Assembly (NCBI GenBank): GCA_051011115.1
Contig: JBPCUN010000092.1
Coordinates: 1 to 10,688 of the forward strand
DNA: 10,688 nucleotides
From: Profundicola sp051011115
Lineage (GTDB): Bacteria > Bacteroidota > Bacteroidia > Flavobacteriales > Weeksellaceae
Direction: 5' to 3'
Numbering within the stretch: the first letter of the stretch is position 1; each line of letters opens with the position of its first letter. Shown piece after piece: positions 7,937 to 10,688 of this stretch. Position numbers and translations under genes: made by a program. The notes beneath the pieces are model-generated. The model ran no database searches. It worked only from the letters and a program-made list of their open reading frames with translations, and was not told the origin of the DNA.

Positions 7937-9811
7937 ATGACAGGGAGTATACTATTACAAGCTATTATATTTTTAGCGGGAGCCATTGTATGCGTTTCAT
8001 TGGCAAAAAGGCTGGGTTTAAGTTCTGTTATAGGTTATTTATTAGCTGGAGTTTTAATTGGACCCTATGTTCTTGGTTTTATAGGTGAAGAGGGTAAAGA
8101 TATTCTTGAATTTGCTGAATTTGGTGTAGTTGTAATGCTTTTTCTTATTGGATTAGATATTGAGCCTAGGAATTTTTGGGATATGCGAAAAACTATTCTT
8201 GGAATGGGTGGATTCCAAGTGGCTATCACCATAGGTTTATCTATTATCCTCTTTATGGCTTTGGGTTATGAATGGAAGATTGCACTTGTTTTTGGAATGG
8301 CTATCGCACTATCCTCTACGGCAATAGCCATGCAGTCCATCAAAGAAAAAGATTTAATGAATACCAACTTTGGAATCTCCTCTTTTTCTATTTTATTGTT
8401 TCAGGATTTAATTGTAATCTTTATGCTTGGGGCTCTTCCTTTATTATCCTCGGGAGCTGTCTCTGGCGAAGTAGTAGAAACTGGAGGGAACGTAAACGTG
8501 TTGGATTGGTTACCCTTGTGGGTACAAACTACCGCCATTATCTTATCAATTGGATTAATCATTCTATCAGGAAAATATCTTATAGTTCCGATGTTGCATA
8601 AGGTTGCTAAATCTGGTGTTAGAGAGCTTCTCATTGCTGCGTCATTTCTCATAGTATTTATCATTTCTTACGTGATGGAATTTGTTGGACTCAGCCCAGC
8701 ATTAGGCGCATTTTTAGGAGGCGTAGTATTATCTAACAGTGAATTTAAACATGAACTAGAAAGTACCCTCGAGCCTTTCAAAAACTTGATGCTCGGGTTA
8801 TTCTTCATGGCAGTAGGTGCCTCTATAAATTTTATATTATTAGCTAGTAATCCATTCACAATCGGAGGTATTTTGATTGCAGTGATTGTACTAAAAGGAG
8901 TGGTGTTATTTGCTGCGGGAAAAATTTTTAATTTAAAAATTGATCAGAATTTACTTCTCACTTTTAGTTTAGCTCAAGTAGGAGAGTTTGCCTTTGTACT
9001 TTTATCATTTGCATTTGGCTTAAATATTTTAAATCAAGAGCAGTTAGATATCATGCTATTGATTACAGCACTTTCTATGTCTATGACACCAATTTTAAGT
9101 TTGGTTAATGAGCGCTTGATTTTACCCAAGGTGGGAACCCGAGAGTCTGTAAAACATTCAATGGATCACATAGCTAAAAAACACCATATCATTTTGGTGG
9201 GTTTTGGGGAATTTGGGAGCACCGTAGGTCGATTTTTAAGATCACATGGGGTGGAGGCTACAATTCTAGATCATGATTCTAATCGAGTAGATTTCTTGCG
9301 AAAAATGGGGTTTGAAGTACATTATGGAGATGCCACAAGATTAGCTATTCTAGAAGCTGCAGGGATTGCAGAGGCTAAAATATTGATAAGTGCTATCGAT
9401 AATCCAAATGTGACGTTGGAAGTTGCACAAATGGTGAAAACACATTACCCGCATGTGGAGTTAATGGTAAGAGCCAAAAATAGAAATGTTACCTATGATT
9501 TGCTCAATATGGGTATTAATCAAATTTATCGAGAATCATTAGATACCTCACTTACAATGGCCAAAGATGTGTTGAGCAAATTAGGCTTTAGAAAGTACAC
9601 ACTAAACAAGCAAGCCTTTAATTTCATAAAATATGATGAAGATATTTTAAAAAGGCTAGCTAAAGAACATAAATATGGTGATGAGGCTCAGATGATCAAG
9701 GAACGGCAAGAAATGGAAGAACAAGAAAGATTATTGAATGAAGATTTTAAACGTGGCATTGTTGAGTTTGATAACCATTGGGTAAAAAGTAATCAAGAAG
9801 ATTCAGAATAA
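7937..9811 (+). CDS. KefB/KefC-type CPA2 monovalent cation:proton antiporter with RCK (TrkA-N) domain
   Basis: This 624-residue protein is nearly the length of E. coli KefC (620). Residues 4-395 form about 12 membrane helices of the Na+/H+-exchanger fold, including GYLLAGVLIGPYVLG, FLIGLDIEP, ALSSTAIAMQSI and FQD with Q156-D157, equivalent to the KefC transport residues Q155-D156. The cytoplasmic regulatory loop HELESTLEPFK (272-282) and following LGLFFMAVGASI match HALESDIEPFK of KefC, but the loop Asp (KefC D264) is Thr277 here. The RCK domain starts at H416: GFGEFG (422-427), the acidic DHD (445-447) at the end of strand 2, and YGDATR with Arg468, equivalent to KefC Arg416, which contacts the loop. 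The C-terminus is a charged, Glu-rich probable helix (about 595-612). Kef systems release K+ to acidify the cytoplasm when electrophile-thiol adducts bind the RCK domain. Pairing with a KefF-like gene supports the same gating layout. The ligand is uncertain (see findings). Confidence 0.94.
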   Translation: MTGSILLQAIIFLAGAIVCVSLAKRLGLSSVIGYLLAGVLIGPYVLGFIGEEGKDILEFAEFGVVVMLFLIGLDIEPRNFWDMRKTILGMGGFQVAITIGLSIILFMALGYEWKIALVFGMAIALSSTAIAMQSIKEKDLMNTNFGISSFSILLFQDLIVIFMLGALPLLSSGAVSGEVVETGGNVNVLDWLPLWVQTTAIILSIGLIILSGKYLIVPMLHKVAKSGVRELLIAASFLIVFIISYVMEFVGLSPALGAFLGGVVLSNSEFKHELESTLEPFKNLMLGLFFMAVGASINFILLASNPFTIGGILIAVIVLKGVVLFAAGKIFNLKIDQNLLLTFSLAQVGEFAFVLLSFAFGLNILNQEQLDIMLLITALSMSMTPILSLVNERLILPKVGTRESVKHSMDHIAKKHHIILVGFGEFGSTVGRFLRSHGVEATILDHDSNRVDFLRKMGFEVHYGDATRLAILEAAGIAEAKILISAIDNPNVTLEVAQMVKTHYPHVELMVRAKNRNVTYDLLNMGINQIYRESLDTSLTMAKDVLSKLGFRKYTLNKQAFNFIKYDEDILKRLAKEHKYGDEAQMIKERQEMEEQERLLNEDFKRGIVEFDNHWVKSNQEDSE

Positions 9812-9864
9812 TTCGGCGATCGAATATCCCACCACTTTAATATATAATTAAGCGTAGTGCTATT

Positions 9865-10284
9865 TTAAACTTTATTCAACTTATCTGCATCCATACATAA
9901 TTCTACCAGCACACCACCAGAAGATTTAGGATGTAGAAAAGCAACGACCTTACCATCTGCACCGGGTTTAGGTTCATCATTGAGTAATACAAACCCTTCT
10001 TCCTGTAATCTTTTCATTTCAGCTTTAATGTCGTCCACAGCATAAGCAATATGATGAATGCCTTGGCCTTTCTTAGCTACAAATTTACTGATGGGGCTGT
10101 CTTCTCGGGAACCCTCTAACAACTCTATTTTAGTTTCCCCCACCTTAAAAAACGAAGTTGTAACCCCCTCGCTTTCTACCGCTTCTTGTTTATAAGGTTT
10201 TACGCCTAATAATTGGGTATATAATTTGTTGGCCTCTTCAAGATTGCTCACTGCAATACCTACATGCTCTATTTTTTTCATCAT
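9865..10284 (-). CDS. mce: Methylmalonyl-CoA epimerase
   Basis: This 139-residue cytoplasmic protein of the vicinal oxygen chelate fold consists of two beta-alpha-beta-beta-beta modules. It interconverts (2R)- and (2S)-methylmalonyl-CoA, linking propionate and branched-chain or odd-chain degradation to succinyl-CoA. Family blocks are KIEHVGIAVSNLEEA (metal His7), KIELLEGSREDSPISKFVAK (Glu54 region), GIHHIAYAVDDI (His77/78), FLHPKSSGGVLVEL (catalytic/metal Glu128). The full set of expected VOC metal ligands is present, and the length is typical. The gene starts MMKK, so either Met could initiate; the choice shifts the start by one codon. It converges on the kef gene with a 53-base gap and diverges from sufC. 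No mutase gene lies in the window, which is common because the epimerase is often separate. Confidence 0.93.
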   Translation of the reverse strand: MMKKIEHVGIAVSNLEEANKLYTQLLGVKPYKQEAVESEGVTTSFFKVGETKIELLEGSREDSPISKFVAKKGQGIHHIAYAVDDIKAEMKRLQEEGFVLLNDEPKPGADGKVVAFLHPKSSGGVLVELCMDADKLNKV

Positions 10285-10363
10285 AATCTTTGGTTTAATG
10301 TATGTAAATCTAAGTTTTTAAGGATACAGTTATTAACCTATAATATATATTTATTTATCTTAA

Positions 10364-10394
10364 TTTTAAATAGCATTAAAATTACTTACTTTTG
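10364..10394 (+). promoter_or_regulatory. Bacteroidota-type promoter for sufC
   Basis: TACTTTTG at 10387-10394 is a perfect match to the Bacteroidota -7 element TAnnTTTG. TTTT at 10364-10367 sits 19 bases upstream, where the -33 TTTG/TTG box is expected. Transcription would begin around 10400, leaving a leader of only about 10-15 bases before the sufC ATG at 10412. The pattern is AT-rich, so chance matches occur, but position and spacing are good. The rest of the 127-base divergent gap (10285-10411) is AT-rich, and no equally good promoter was seen for the minus-strand epimerase. Confidence 0.55.
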
Positions 10395-10411
10395 CGATTC
10401 AATCTGAATAT

Positions 10412-10688
10412 ATGCTTAAAGTACAAAATTTATACGCCGGAATAGAAGGCAAGGAAATATTGAAAGGAATTAATCTAGAAATCAAGCCAGGAGAGGTACA
10501 TGCGATCATGGGACCTAACGGATCTGGTAAATCTACATTATCTTCTGTTATTGCTGGTAATGAAGACTTTGAAGTTTCTAAAGGATCTATTGCAATGGAG
10601 GGAGAAGATATCTTGGAGCTTGGCGCAGACGAGCGAGCTCACAAAGGAATTTTCTTATCATTCCAATATCCAGTGGAGATTCCAGGAG
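10412..10688 (+). CDS. sufC: SufC, Fe-S cluster assembly ATPase (N-terminal part, partial)
   Basis: This is an open frame of 92 codons that runs off the right edge; the full protein is normally about 250 residues. SufC is the ABC-type ATPase of the cytoplasmic SufBCD scaffold for iron-sulfur cluster assembly. Visible features are LKVQNLYAGIEGKEILKGIN, Walker A GPNGSGKST (34-42), AGNEDFEV (48-55), and FLSFQYPVEIPG (81-92) with the Q-loop Gln85. The FQYP-x-EIPG form of the Q-loop is diagnostic of SufC rather than a transporter ATPase. The ABC signature, Walker B and H-loop lie beyond the window. It appears to be the first gene of its transcript, with its own promoter just upstream. sufB is not immediately upstream as it is in many suf operons; sufD is expected downstream but not visible. 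Confidence 0.95.
   Translation, partial: MLKVQNLYAGIEGKEILKGINLEIKPGEVHAIMGPNGSGKSTLSSVIAGNEDFEVSKGSIAMEGEDILELGADERAHKGIFLSFQYPVEIPG

Noticed and set aside
8272..8664. Open frames of about 87-109 codons on both strands within the kef gene
   Set aside because: They lie fully inside a strongly conserved antiporter gene, and their translations show no recognisable motif.
9812..9864. Short dyads in the convergent gap after the kef gene (ATTCG/CGAAT and TTAAT/ATTAA)
   Set aside because: Stems are only 5 bp with no clear T tract. A terminator is expected here, but these are too weak to call.
10285..10363. Possible minus-strand promoter for the epimerase (TAGATTTA)
   Set aside because: It has one mismatch to TAnnTTTG and no -33 box at the right spacing.

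Overview
The window most likely comes from a Bacteroidota genome (flavobacterial or cytophagal type). It carries a SusC/SusD pair, is AT-rich, lacks obvious Shine-Dalgarno sites before most starts, and has one good match to the Bacteroidota promoter pattern (TTTG-like box, 19 bases, TAnnTTTG) upstream of sufC. The sequence alone does not fix the genus.

Region 1 (1-5125, + strand) is the end of a compact polysaccharide utilization locus (PUL): the C-terminus of a SusC-like TonB-dependent transporter, a complete SusD-like lipoprotein, an exported DUF218 (ElyC/SanA/YdcF-type) protein, and an exported GH92 alpha-mannosidase-family enzyme. Spacings are 9 bases, 2 bases and a one-base TAATG overlap, so the four genes look like one operon. 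SusC/SusD would import a mannose-containing glycan and GH92 would trim it in the periplasm. The GH92 protein has Gln502 where the family normally has its catalytic-acid Glu (HANQP instead of H-x-NEP). That change is known from a GH92 enzyme that cleaves mannose-1-phosphodiesters, so the locus may target mannosyl-phosphate glycans. The DUF218 protein is the unexplained component.

Region 2 (5126-9811) starts with a 263-base AT-rich gap that ends in a hairpin, which may terminate the PUL transcript. Next come a minus-strand FAD/NAD(P)-binding oxidoreductase of unknown substrate, a 208-base divergent intergenic region with an imperfect dyad, and a kefF-like flavoprotein followed 3 bases later by a KefB/KefC-type K+/H+ antiporter. 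This last pair matches the ligand-gated potassium efflux system that protects cells from electrophiles.

Region 3 (9812-10688) is housekeeping: a minus-strand methylmalonyl-CoA epimerase and, divergent from it, the start of sufC (Fe-S cluster assembly ATPase), which runs off the window. No RNA genes, CRISPR arrays, insertion sequences or integration sites were recognised. No gene-free stretch exceeds 300 bases.
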